Below are positions 9,691 through 18,558 of a stretch of DNA of 27,088 bases, one piece after another; the first letter of the stretch is position 1, and every line of letters starts with the position of its first letter. The notes under the pieces were generated by a model. The model saw only the letters and a program-made list of their open reading frames with translations, made no database searches and was not told the origin of the DNA. Source of the stretch: Gnetum montanum. Lineage: Eukaryota > Streptophyta > Gnetopsida > Gnetales > Gnetaceae. Where the stretch lies: positions 187,719 to 214,806 of the forward strand of contig MNCI01026349.1 in the NCBI GenBank assembly GCA_015680685.1. The letters run 5' to 3'. The position numbers were made by a program, and so were the translations under genes.

Positions 9691-10885
9691 TGAGGCTTTG
9701 GAATGCATTTTTGCATTTCTTGGTCTAGATGAAGGGAGCATCTTTCTTTGTTGGCTTGAACAATGATTTTGCAATCTTAGAGAAATTCTTTATAAATTGC
9801 CGGTAGTAGCTAGTGTATCTAAGGAATGATGAAACATATTTTACAATTTTTGGTTGACAGGTGATTCCTTGGATGACCTTTTTGGGGTTTACTTGGATCC
9901 CTTCCTATGAAATTCTATGTCCTAATACAATGCCTGCTTGGACCATGAAATGGCTCTTTTACCAATTGAACCACAAATTTGTTTCCAAACATCTTTTTAG
10001 TAGTTGCTCAAGGTGGTCCAAGGCTTGCTTGAATGTAACACCATAAGTGGAGAAGTCATCTATAAAGACTTTCACTTCGCTACCGATTTTCTATTGAAAG
10101 ATTCTTAAGACCAGGCATTAGAAAGTAGCATGAGCATTACATAGACCAAAAGGTCTGTTGTGATATGCAAAGGTCCCCTAGGGACTCGTGAATGTTGTTT
10201 TAGCTTGATCCTTTGGTGTAATATGGATTTGGTTATAGCCACTATAACCATCTAAAAAACTATAATAGTAATGCCCAGATATGGTCTCCAAAACCTAATC
10301 AACAAATGACAATGAAAAATGATCTTTGAACGTTGCCATGTTTAACAACTTGAAATTAATCCAAACTCATCATTTGCCACCTCTCTTTGGCACTATCATG
10401 AGCAGACTGACCAACTCGCTATCTACAATGGGGTGGATGAACTCTGCCTCAAGGAGTTGCTTAATCTCCTCTTTGACGATTTGCTTTAATTTTTGGTTAA
10501 ATCGACACTATGGTTTTCTCCTTGGCTTCATGGATGGATATGTATAAATGCGATGTTGGCATATCCATGGATCAATTTCAATGAGTTCAAGATATGACCA
10601 AGTAAAGGTTGTTGGCCATCTGTTGACCACTTCCAACAATTTTGCTTTCTGTTTAGGAATAAGTTTGGCATTAAGTATAATTGTGTTGTCATTTTTTAAG
10701 AATGCATATTCCAAGCTAGTAGGTAGAGTTTTTAACTCCAGGGGCTCTTGTTTGAAATTCTCAGGGATCTTCAACTCTCCCCAACTAGTATCATTAATTT
10801 CATTATTAGAGAGTTGGTGATGAAATTGCTCTAGTTCATCCATGCCTACAACATAAGCACATGTTAGGCTCTCAGTAGGTTCCAT
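9690..10885 (-). pseudogene. Reverse transcriptase of element C (degenerate)
   Basis: Copies element RNA to DNA. The leading part (10885-10508) reads LELKTLPTSLEYAFLKND and LLEVVNRWPTTFTWSYLELI, the typical protease-RT linker of Athila/Tat elements, ending ICQHRIY. Then come EEIKQLLEAEFIHPI, VPKRGGK near 10400, FLDGYSGYNQI near 10240, RPFGLCNAHATF at about 10165-10125, and the catalytic box VFIDDFSTYG at about 10078-10045 (the FxDD form of YxDD). The thumb region ends near 9700. At least eight stops or frameshifts break it. Confidence 0.85.
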
Positions 10886-11059
10886 GCATATTATGTTGTT
10901 GTTAGAATCAATGATTAGCCACTGGGTGCCCTCTTGTTTTGTGGTTACTATGTATAGATACCTTTGAATATATGCTTTGTGTGCACACTGCTTGCATGCA
11001 AAAATAGATGCTTGTTTTACTAATCAAAGTTGTTGCATGTAATTGCACCTAGTATTATT

Positions 11060-11505
11060 GTACATGATGCATGGAACTCATTTCTTCTCGATCTTTTCAA
11101 ATGCATTTTCCTTAAATATCTCTAGGGAAAGATCTCTAATGCTCATTCTTGCATCAATAGTACTTAGCCATGCCCTTTCCATACTAATTAGGAAGTCCCC
11201 CTTACAGTTCTCAACCTTGATTACTAGAAAATTGGAACGATAAGGTCATCCATAGATATTGGTCATAATGTCTTTGACTAGTTCCAATGGAATAGTGATG
11301 GATTGATCTACCAATTCAAGTTTGATATTTCTCTTTTTGAGAGGCGACAAGTTCCAACTAGTATACATCTAATGAGAAATCAAGTTCATACTAGAACTTG
11401 AATTAAGAAGAGCCTTACATGGTTCATTCCCAAAAATTTGTAAATAGATAAGAGGACTCCTAGGATTAGCTAATTTCCTAAGAAGGTTGCCAACTCGAGT
11501 CTAAT
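11060..11505 (-). pseudogene. Aspartic protease of element C (active site lost)
   Basis: Retropepsin-type protease that would cut Gag-Pol. The region RKLANPRSPLIYLQ is followed by CKALLNSSSSMNLIS near 11412-11370: the catalytic D-S/T-G is replaced by N-S-S, so it is dead. The flap and C-terminal part (SITIPLELVKDI, FLVIKV, WLSTIDARMSI) aligns with B 18040-18420. A TGA at 11248-11246 falls on the same codon as a TAG in B. Confidence 0.75.
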
Positions 11506-12189
11506 CAGATATGGCATGACAAGCATAATAATATGGATTATGGGTGTCATTTGGTTTGAAGGGGATTCAATGAAATGGTTTGCAGAGGATGAGGTAGGAG
11601 TAGGATGACTAGCTATCTAAGTATTTAAGGGCTTAGTAGGGCTATTGGTTCAGAAGAATGGTCTTTCACAAGCATGAGGTTCCAAACCCCTTGGTTGATG
11701 AATTGGTTGTAGATTAACGACCTTGGTAGTGTTGTGTTATTGTGAATGGGCTAATAGTTCATCCCGCATAGATGGAGCAGGTGGTAGTTGTGTTGAGGAT
11801 GAAGGAACAAGTGAAAAAATAGGAGGAGGATAAGGATAAAATGTGGCATCCCTCTTGGAATGTGGAGAATGAGCTTTGTAGTATTTTTGAAGGGTAATAG
11901 TAATGTTGGAAAGGAGAAACATGACTGGAAGGATCATGTGGAGATAGGGGTTGTTGAGCGTAATACCCATATGGATTTGGTTGCTTGTAAGGGTACTGCT
12001 ACCTTTGTGGTGGCATCCCCCATGACTATGGTTGGTGCCACTATTGATATTGCTCGTATGATTGTAGTGGAGTTCTACTTGGATAATATTATTGTTGTTG
12101 ATGGAATTACCTTGGATTTTCTTGAGGATAAGGCAATCTTCTGGGTGTTTGCCTCTTTGCTAGTCGTGGATTTAGAGCATACATCCTAG
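11506..12189 (-). other. Gag-protease linker of element C
   Basis: Low-complexity coding remnant between the zinc-knuckle motif and the protease. On the minus strand it is Pro/Gln/Tyr-rich (QYPYKQPNPYGYYAQQ), parallel to the same linker in B at 17400-17830. Plus-strand open frames here (for example 11860-12189) are shadows. Confidence 0.55.
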
Positions 12190-13945
12190 ACTCCTATAAG
12201 TGTGACATGATGGGGAAACATCCCTTAGGATGTTCATATTGGCAGATGTCACACCCATCTTCATAATTTGATTTAGTTTTTGCAATGCCTTCTACTACAA
12301 CTATCTTACCCTTACCCCTTTAGTAGGTACGTTTAGCTTCTTTCCACCTCCTACGTTCATGATCACTACTCTACTCTTTATTCTTTGGTGATTTTTAGAG
12401 TAGTTTAGAATTTTTCATCCAAAAAATCCCACATTTTATTTGCCTTGGCCAAAACCTAAGACATAGATTCTTGAATTGGTAAGGTCTTTCTGTTCACCAT
12501 CTCATTAAGAGGTGACTCTTCCTCACTATCATAAAATTGACCTTCATCTTTTTGATGGAAGGATCTCTATTATATTCTTTAGCACTTTTCCATTTTCTTA
12601 ACTCTTCTTCCTCTTTTGATACTCGCTCAATTAGCCTTTAAATCTAATGGGCTTGGAGTTCTAATAATCTCCCTTGAGCATAAACCTAAATAGTTCTTCT
12701 CGTTTTCGATCTAAGTCCATCTATGATATGGTGAAGTTGTTCTCATTGAGAATAACCATTGCCAAGGCATTGTTGTATGAGAAAATAGTATTTGCCCATA
12801 GTTGTGTTCAAGGGTTCATGTTTTTTCTACTTCCATCCTTGGATCTACCTTCTTAGATTAGACACTCTGGAGTATGTCTGATACTTGTCATTAAATAACT
12901 CTAGCATCGTACTCCACCTATGAATGGATTTCAGCTCTAAGGACTAGTAGCAGATTTTTGCTTCTTTGATGAGTGTCTTGGAAAATAGATTTAATTTATA
13001 CCAACCATTTTCAATATTTTGTAAGGCACAAGCATCATGAACAAGTTGAATATGTGTTTATGGATTAGAGTTATATCCTCCCTCAAATTTAGGAATATTG
13101 TTCATATCAAGTCATTTGATCCGACTATCTCACACATGGCTGGTTGGAATTTTTACAACCTTTGTAATATTTAGCATGCTTGGGGTTTCTAGCAAAGGCT
13201 CTTCATCATCATTATTTTGATGATGTTGATGATGTCCTTTGCTGTCCCTTTATTCATGATGGGCCCAATGATCATCATTATTATCTTGTTGATCCGCTTC
13301 ATCATGATTGTTCCTTCTATGGTGTTTGTTGGAACCAGAAGAGGAAGAAAAAGATGTAGATGAAGAGGGTGAAGAGGGAGAAGGATTGGAACCACCATGG
13401 TATTTGTAAACTCCTCTCTAATTTTCATGGCCACGTTCGTTAGTTTTCTTGTCATCTTGATGCTTGTCTGAGCCCCTACCTTGACTTCGATTTTTACCTA
13501 AACCTGGATTGTTGATAGTGAATTGCAGATTTAGGGTTGCACCTACTTCACCAATAATAAGGGATGGAGAATCTTTATGTTGAGAACCCTTAGAGAGAGG
13601 ATGCTCATTGTTGTTTTGCTTAAGTAGGAATAAGGGATTGGTGAACCATTTCCCTTTCATAATCTCATGGTGCTTCTCCTGGTGTCGATCTATCCTGTGT
13701 TGTGTTTTAGTGGGATGGTAGTCCTAGTAGTCATAATCATGCATAATGTACTCCTCTTGAAGATATTAGATGTCCAACCTCCTAAGAGTTTGAAGCAGCA
13801 TCTTAGGCACAGATTAATCGGGAGGCATTACAATGTTGCCTTCCATATCTCCCCATTGCAATTGTTCATCCTAATGCAGGATGAAGGTGAAGTCAGGCAC
13901 ATACTCATTTGTATGAGTATCATTGTGCTTATGAGAAGAAGACAT
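12190..13945 (-). pseudogene. gag: Gag of element C (degenerate)
   Basis: The ATG at 13945-13943 opens MSSSHK, identical to the start of the B gag. Codon 25 is TAG (13873-13871), in ILH-stop-DEQL, at the same position as in B. Further on, LNLQFTINNPG (about 13530) matches B QNLHFTIHNPG. The capsid core is near 13020-12880 (LFSKTLIKEA, SLELKSIHRWSTMLELFNDK). A cysteine motif near 12250-12212 reads CDICQYEHPKGCFP, a CX2CX3H zinc-knuckle type with the last Cys now Phe. A His/Gly/Pro-rich linker toward the protease follows. Many stops and frameshifts. Confidence 0.8.
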
Positions 13946-14080
13946 TTTGTAATACAAATAAAATATTAGTGTGCTTATGTAATTGTATTTATTGTAAGAA
14001 TGATTTTGATCTTAGGGTTCGTCCAATGATGTTAATGATGTTTACTAAACCTAGATAGTGTATGTTTCAAACAAAAAGAG

Positions 14081-14099
14081 TTCTCGGCAATGGCACCAA
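14081..14099 (-). other. Primer-binding site of element C
   Basis: The minus strand reads TTGGTGCCATTGCCGAGAA directly after the LTR end ACTCATCA. It differs from the B site (TTGGTGCCGTTGCCGGTGA) by a few bases, and both resemble the TGGCGCCGTTGCCGGGGA site typical of Athila-like elements. Confidence 0.75.
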
Positions 14100-14556
14100 T
14101 GATGAGTGATGAGTACCCCTACACTTAACCATACGAATCACTAAGCATTCAAATGTGATTCAATCGAATTCCTTGGACTCTATGTCTTCTGGTACACTAG
14201 CTTCTAGAAAGTAAACTTGCCCTAATAGTCATTTGTTGTCTTCCCAATTACACTTGTGATGTACAAAGGCATGGTTAGGTGTAATCGAGGCATATGATTT
14301 TTATTATTTAATGTTTTATGTTCTTGGTGCTTTAAAATAGAGAAATGAAGTAATTTAATAGCTAGTTTAATCTAACTAATTCATTAATCTTTAACTAATC
14401 TTAACATAAGTATTCAATCCCACTTTTCATATACATCCTAAACACATATAACATTGCTAGGCTACCAAGCATTAAGTGTCATTGGGATTACCAAGTGCTA
14501 TATGTTATGCTTGAAGCAATTGTACTTATGTGTTTAATCAATTTAGCTTAATTACT
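14100..14556 (-). repeat. 5' LTR of element C, downstream (U5-side) part
   Basis: Downstream part of the C LTR on the minus strand, ending ACTCATCA at 14100 next to the primer site. It aligns with the B LTR: shared words include GCATAACATATAGC/GCGTTATGCTTGGCG in position, GGGAAGACAA, and GTATGGTTRAGTGTAGGGGTAC. It stops exactly at the TTACT duplication where B inserted; the rest of the LTR resumes at 21439. Confidence 0.85.
14552..14556. repeat. Target-site duplication of element B, left copy
   Basis: TTACT, immediately before LTR1 (TGATGGG). The identical 5 bp follows LTR2 at 21434-21438. A 5-bp duplication is standard for Ty3/gypsy integration. Confidence 0.95.
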
Positions 14557-14564
14557 TGATGGGA

Positions 14565-14680
14565 CGCGATATTGCATAGGCTGCGATATCATGTACGTGA
14601 TATTGCATTAGCCACGATATCGCATCCCACGCGATATCACGTCATCCCCTGCAATATCACGTACGCGATATCGTGGTGCA
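14565..14680. repeat. Palindrome array (GCGATATCGC type) in the U3 of B LTR1
   Basis: Within 116 bp there are about eight GATATC/GATATT/AATATC cores flanked by CGC, CAC or TGC, including GCGATATCATGTACGTGAT and ATCACGTACGCGATATCGTG, which are themselves long imperfect palindromes with ACGT or GTAC at the centre. LTR2 has only two such cores. The array ends about 10 bp upstream of the TATA box. Confidence 0.85.
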
Positions 14681-14690
14681 CCACTAAGTC

Positions 14691-14698
14691 TATAAATA
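14691..14698 (+). promoter_or_regulatory. TATA box of B LTR1
   Basis: TATAAATA in the context AAGTCTATAAATAAGAGG, conserved in LTR2 (20717-20724) and in the C LTR (GTCTATAAATACGC). Transcription of B would begin about 30 bp downstream. Confidence 0.85.
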
Positions 14699-15409
14699 AG
14701 AGGCGGCTCTCCCTTATTTCTCATCTAGATCTAGACCGTTAGTGAAAATCTAGTAGTTTTACCTCTCCAGAGATAGAATAATTTCCATGTGCCTACAGTA
14801 GGAACTCCAAAGTGAACAAATCTTTATTCGAGCAAATATTGTACCTGAACACAAGTTTGTGTGTAAAAATAAAGATGAATTGTTGGATAAACCTTGTAGT
14901 GCATGGATTAAACTAGCTAGGAATTTATTTATTGTTTATCATTTAAATGCTTTATTAGTTGATTAAATCTCTCTCAACAATTCTCCCATATTTAAGTGCA
15001 TTAAGTACGACCACTTTGAGTATGTGCGTTATGCTTGGCGATCCCAGTAACGAATAGCATTTGGTAACCAAGGTTGCATTAGTTTAGGGTGTGAACGGTA
15101 AGTGGGAATGGATGCTGATGCTAGGTTAATTAAGGCTTAGTCAGTTAGTTAAAGTTAGTTAATTACTCTTTTCACCCTTCACCTCATTAGCATAGGAGAT
15201 AAAACAAAAAAGATATAAAAATCACATACCTTGGACTTACTTAACCATACAACCGTGAAAAATACAAGTAAGTCTGGGAAGACAATGAATGATTTACCTT
15301 AAGTGTTCCATGAGGTGTGTAGGTACTTAGTCTGTAGAGTTCAATCGGATCACGCGTGTAATGCTCGTATTAGTATGGTTGAGTGTAGGGGTACCTCGCC
15401 ACTCATCAT

Positions 15410-15427
15410 TGGTGCCGTTGCCGGTGA
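15410..15427 (+). other. Primer-binding site of element B
   Basis: TGGTGCCGTTGCCGGTGA, one base after the LTR end CA. It closely resembles the Athila-type site TGGCGCCGTTGCCGGGGA; GGTG for GGCG is a C-to-T change. Confidence 0.85.
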
Positions 15428-15551
15428 CTAAGTGTTTGTGCACTAAGTAGAACATAGGAAATTATCCACATTTTTGGGAGCTTAAAAGAACCCTTAGGGT
15501 TGATCATATGAAAAATAACATAACAATAAACAACACACGAAATTAACTAAG

Positions 15552-17397
15552 ATGTCTTCTTCTCATAAAAGCACTTCACCACCTAGGGATCATACAAGAG
15601 ACCATTGGCGGTCTAACACACATAACCGCGAACTGCCAGTTCCTCAACAATATCCAGTGGTATATACTCATCTCGATGAGTATATACCAAATTTTACCTT
15701 TATTCTGCATTAGGATGAACAATTGCATTGACGTGATTTGCAAGGTAACATAGTGTTACCCCTAGATCATGTAGCCCCCAACATGCTCCTTCGTGCTTTT
15801 TCACAGATAAGCATGACAAAACTATATGCTGAATACGTTGTATAAGATTACAACTCAAGGGACTACCATCCCATAGAAGCACAACATATAAGGGACTCGT
15901 GGCAGGAGAGCCACCATACATTGTTGAAGGGCAAAGGGGTCCCACACGTCCTAAGTGAAATTGGAGATGGTGAACCACTTATAATGGGTTCTCCATCAAA
16001 TGATGTTCCCCCTTCTAACGATGGTGAGGAGGTGGGGTATCAGAACCTACACTTCACAATTCACAACCCTGGTACTGATCCCCGTGAATGCCAACTGTTC
16101 ACTAAGGGAACAACAACACATGACAAGGACGGGCACTCGGATCATCATCACGATCGGGGCTGGAGCCACAGAAGAGAAGGTAAGAAACATCATCATGGCG
16201 ATGGTTCCCCTTCTTCTTCCCCTTCATCACATCATTCACCCTCTCCTTCCATATTTGGGTGCAGTCACAAAGAGCATAATGGTGAGGATAAAGGTAAGTG
16301 AGATGAGAGACCTCAATGAGTGAGTCGAGAGAGAGGACAAGGGCATTCAAAAGAATCAAGGCATGAAAGAAGAGAAAGTAGGGAACAACGTAGGCATCAT
16401 AAACGTCATGAGAGAGATGACCATGAAAAACCCCTACTAGCAACCTGAAGTATGCTAGACATTACGGAGGCGATGAGAATATCCACAAGGCATCAAAAAG
16501 ATAACCAGATCAAGCGATTAGACATGAACAATATCCCACGGTTTGAGGGGGGATACAATGCTGATCCACAGGATTATTTATAGGCATTCCATGATGCTTG
16601 CACCTTGCAAAATATTGAGAACGAGTGGCAGAAGTTAAAGTTGTTTCCTAGGACACTCATAAAGGAAGCGGAAAGTTGGTACCAGTCCTTAGAGCCGGAA
16701 ACCATTAGGAGATGGAGTACGATGTTAGAGTTNNNNNNNNNNNNNNNNNNNNNNNNNNNNNNNNNNNNNNNNNNNNNNNNNNNNNNNNNNNNNNNNNNNN
16801 NNNNNNNNNNNNNNNNNNNNNNNNNNNNNNNNNNNNNNNNNNNNNNNNNNNNNNNNNNNNNNNNNNNNNNNNNNNNNNNNNNNNNNNNNNNNNNNNNNNN
16901 NNNNNNNNNNNNNNNNNNNNNNNNNNNATGGAGTTGATCCCGCTGTGCGTAACCATGGCCCAGGCAACAATGTNTAATCCTTCCCTTCGGAAGAAGGGAG
17001 TACGATTTTGTGATGAAGAGGATGAGTCACCACTTGAAGAGTTGGTGAATAAAAATCCTTGCCGCTACAGAAGCTAACAACAGAAGTGTCGACTAAGGTA
17101 GATGAAATATGGAGCTCCTTAGATAGTAAAATTGAAACTGTCCTAAAAATCGTAGAGGAGTCTAAGGAGGAACGAAGTAGTGACCATGATAAGAAAAAAC
17201 GGAGAGATGCAAGCCATGCACATAACACTGGTAAGGGAAAAATTACTATCACCTATGAGGTTGTGAATTCGGATATAGATAATGACTGTGGATGTGAGAT
17301 CTGCCAATATGACCATCCTAAGGGATGTTGTCCAATCATCTCACATCTACAGGAGTCTGGGGTGTATGCACTCAACCCAAGACTTAACATATGGTAG
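15552..17397 (+). pseudogene. gag: Gag of element B (degenerate, with assembly gap)
   Basis: The capsid polyprotein starts at the ATG 15552 (MSSSHKSTSPPRDH). Codon 54 is TAG (15711-15713) in ILH-stop-DEQL, matching the stop in C. QNLHFTIHNPG near 16040 is followed by a His/Ser-rich tract (KKHHHGDGSPSSSPSSHHS) near 16180-16250. The capsid core is at 16520-16732 (MNNIPRFEGGYNADPQDYL, TLIKEAESWYQSLEPETI, RWSTMLE), then 195 N. After the gap the frame changes twice (near 16930 and 17060). The piece at 17070-17200 is charged, coiled-coil-like. CEICQYDHPKGCCP at 17293-17334 is a CX2CX3HX4C zinc knuckle with all four ligands. The N-run length may not be the true gap size, so the first frame change may be artificial. 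Confidence 0.85.
16733..16927. other. Assembly gap (195 N) inside the B gag
   Basis: Unknown bases covering the second half of the capsid core. In C the equivalent region continues LFNDKYQTYS and on. ORFs reported through the N run have no meaning. Confidence 1.
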
Positions 17398-17850
17398 ACA
17401 CCCCAAAGGTTACCTTATCCCCAAGGTAATCCAAGATAGTTCCACCAACCGTTAATGTACTATCCAAGTGGAACTCCACCACAATCTATCAGGCAACATC
17501 AGTAGTGGAAACACCCACAGTCATGGGGGATGTCACCGCCTAGACAACAATACCCTTATCGGCAACCAGATCCTTATGGCTATTACATGCAGCAGCTGAT
17601 TTCTCCAAGTGACTCTATGGGTCATTAAACCCCACAATGACACTACCAAGTTTGGCAGTATTTTAGGACTCCTTTTCCTCTGGGAGACATTCCACATACA
17701 TACCATCCTCAGAATCCATCTGCCACTCTTATGCCGGTAGTTCCACTACCACTTGCTTTAATGATGCAAGGAGAACTCCCCACTCAACTACAACAACGTA
17801 ATGCTACGAGAGCTGTAAATATTTAACCTACTATTGGTTCTGACAATTGC
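17398..17850 (+). other. Pro/Gln/Tyr-rich linker between gag and protease of element B
   Basis: In the same frame as the protease, with several stops. Reads like QQYPYRQPDPYGYYMQQL near 17550-17600 and HTYHPQNPSATLMPVVPLPL near 17690-17750. The composition and the PNPYGYY/PDPYGYY phrase are shared with C (11506-12189), so it is a feature of the family. Confidence 0.6.
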
Positions 17851-18558
17851 ATGAAGAGAAGACCTTTCTTAAAAACCAAAAGCCCAAACAAACTCTCACA
17901 ACCACAAGCGGTTGAGTCTGTGCATGCTCCTTCAACAAATAAGGCTTCGAGGCTCCCTTCGAACCAACAACAGAGCTTCATGCATATGCTTATGTTAACA
18001 CATATCATTATAGACTGGATTAAGGTGGGTCGCCTTACCAGAAAACTCTCTGACCCCAGAAGTCCCTTAATCTACCTCCAAGTCGCCAGGAACGAACCAC
18101 GTAAGGCTCTTCTTGACTCAGGTTCCGGAGTCAACTTAATCTCACAAGAAATGTATAAAGCCTGGAACCTACTTGCACTCAAGGAGAGTAATATTCAACT
18201 TGACCTGGCTAACCAGTCCATCACCATTCCCTTGGGATTGGTGGAGGACATTGGTACCACTGTGTGTGGTTAGTCATACCCAGTTGATTTCCTAGTGATA
18301 GAAGTCAACAGCAACAAATGGGACTACCCAATTATAATGGGAAGGGCATGTCTCAGCACCATTAACGCATGCCTAGGGATTTGTGATCTTTCCTTGGAAA
18401 TATCTAAGGAAAACATTTATGAAGGATCGAGAAGAAGAAAGTTCCGTGCATCACATACAGTGACTCCGAGGGTGATGACATGGAGGAATGCTCAGCATCT
18501 CCTGCATGTAACTAGTGTGCCCAAGGAACTCAGATACAAAGGTGCATGTATGTAGCAA
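17851..18558 (+). pseudogene. Aspartic protease of element B (catalytic motif intact, one internal stop)
   Basis: Retropepsin-like protease that matures Gag. RKLSDPRSPLIYLQVARNEP leads to KALLDSGSGVNLISQEMY, with the catalytic Asp-Ser-Gly at 18115-18123 preserved. SITIPLGLVEDIG follows, then a TAG at 18271-18273 in what was probably a Trp codon, then PVDFLVIEV and IIMGRACLSTINACLGI, the ILGRPFL-like C-terminal motif. The frame ends at the TAG 18553-18555. Unlike C, there is no continuation into RT. This is the last recognisable coding part of B. Confidence 0.85.

Larger units (their letters stand above)
14557..15408 (+). repeat. 5' LTR of element B (LTR1)
   Basis: Starts TGATGGGACGCG and ends ACTCATCA, just before the primer site. 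U3 is about 130 bp and holds an array of GATATC-centred palindromes; a TATA box is at 14691. It is 83 bp longer than LTR2, and the whole difference lies in the palindrome array. Confidence 0.95.

Noticed and set aside
11860-12189. Plus-strand ORF of 109 codons
   Set aside because: Opposite the gag-protease linker of C; no motif and atypical composition.
15711-15713. Programmed stop-codon readthrough in gag
   Set aside because: Position is near the N-terminus, not at the gag-pol border, and the following bases (GAT GAA) are not a known readthrough context. Kept as a finding about shared stops, not annotated as readthrough.
16605-17252. ORFs running through the N gap
   Set aside because: Unknown bases were read as open; only the parts outside 16733-16927 are meaningful.
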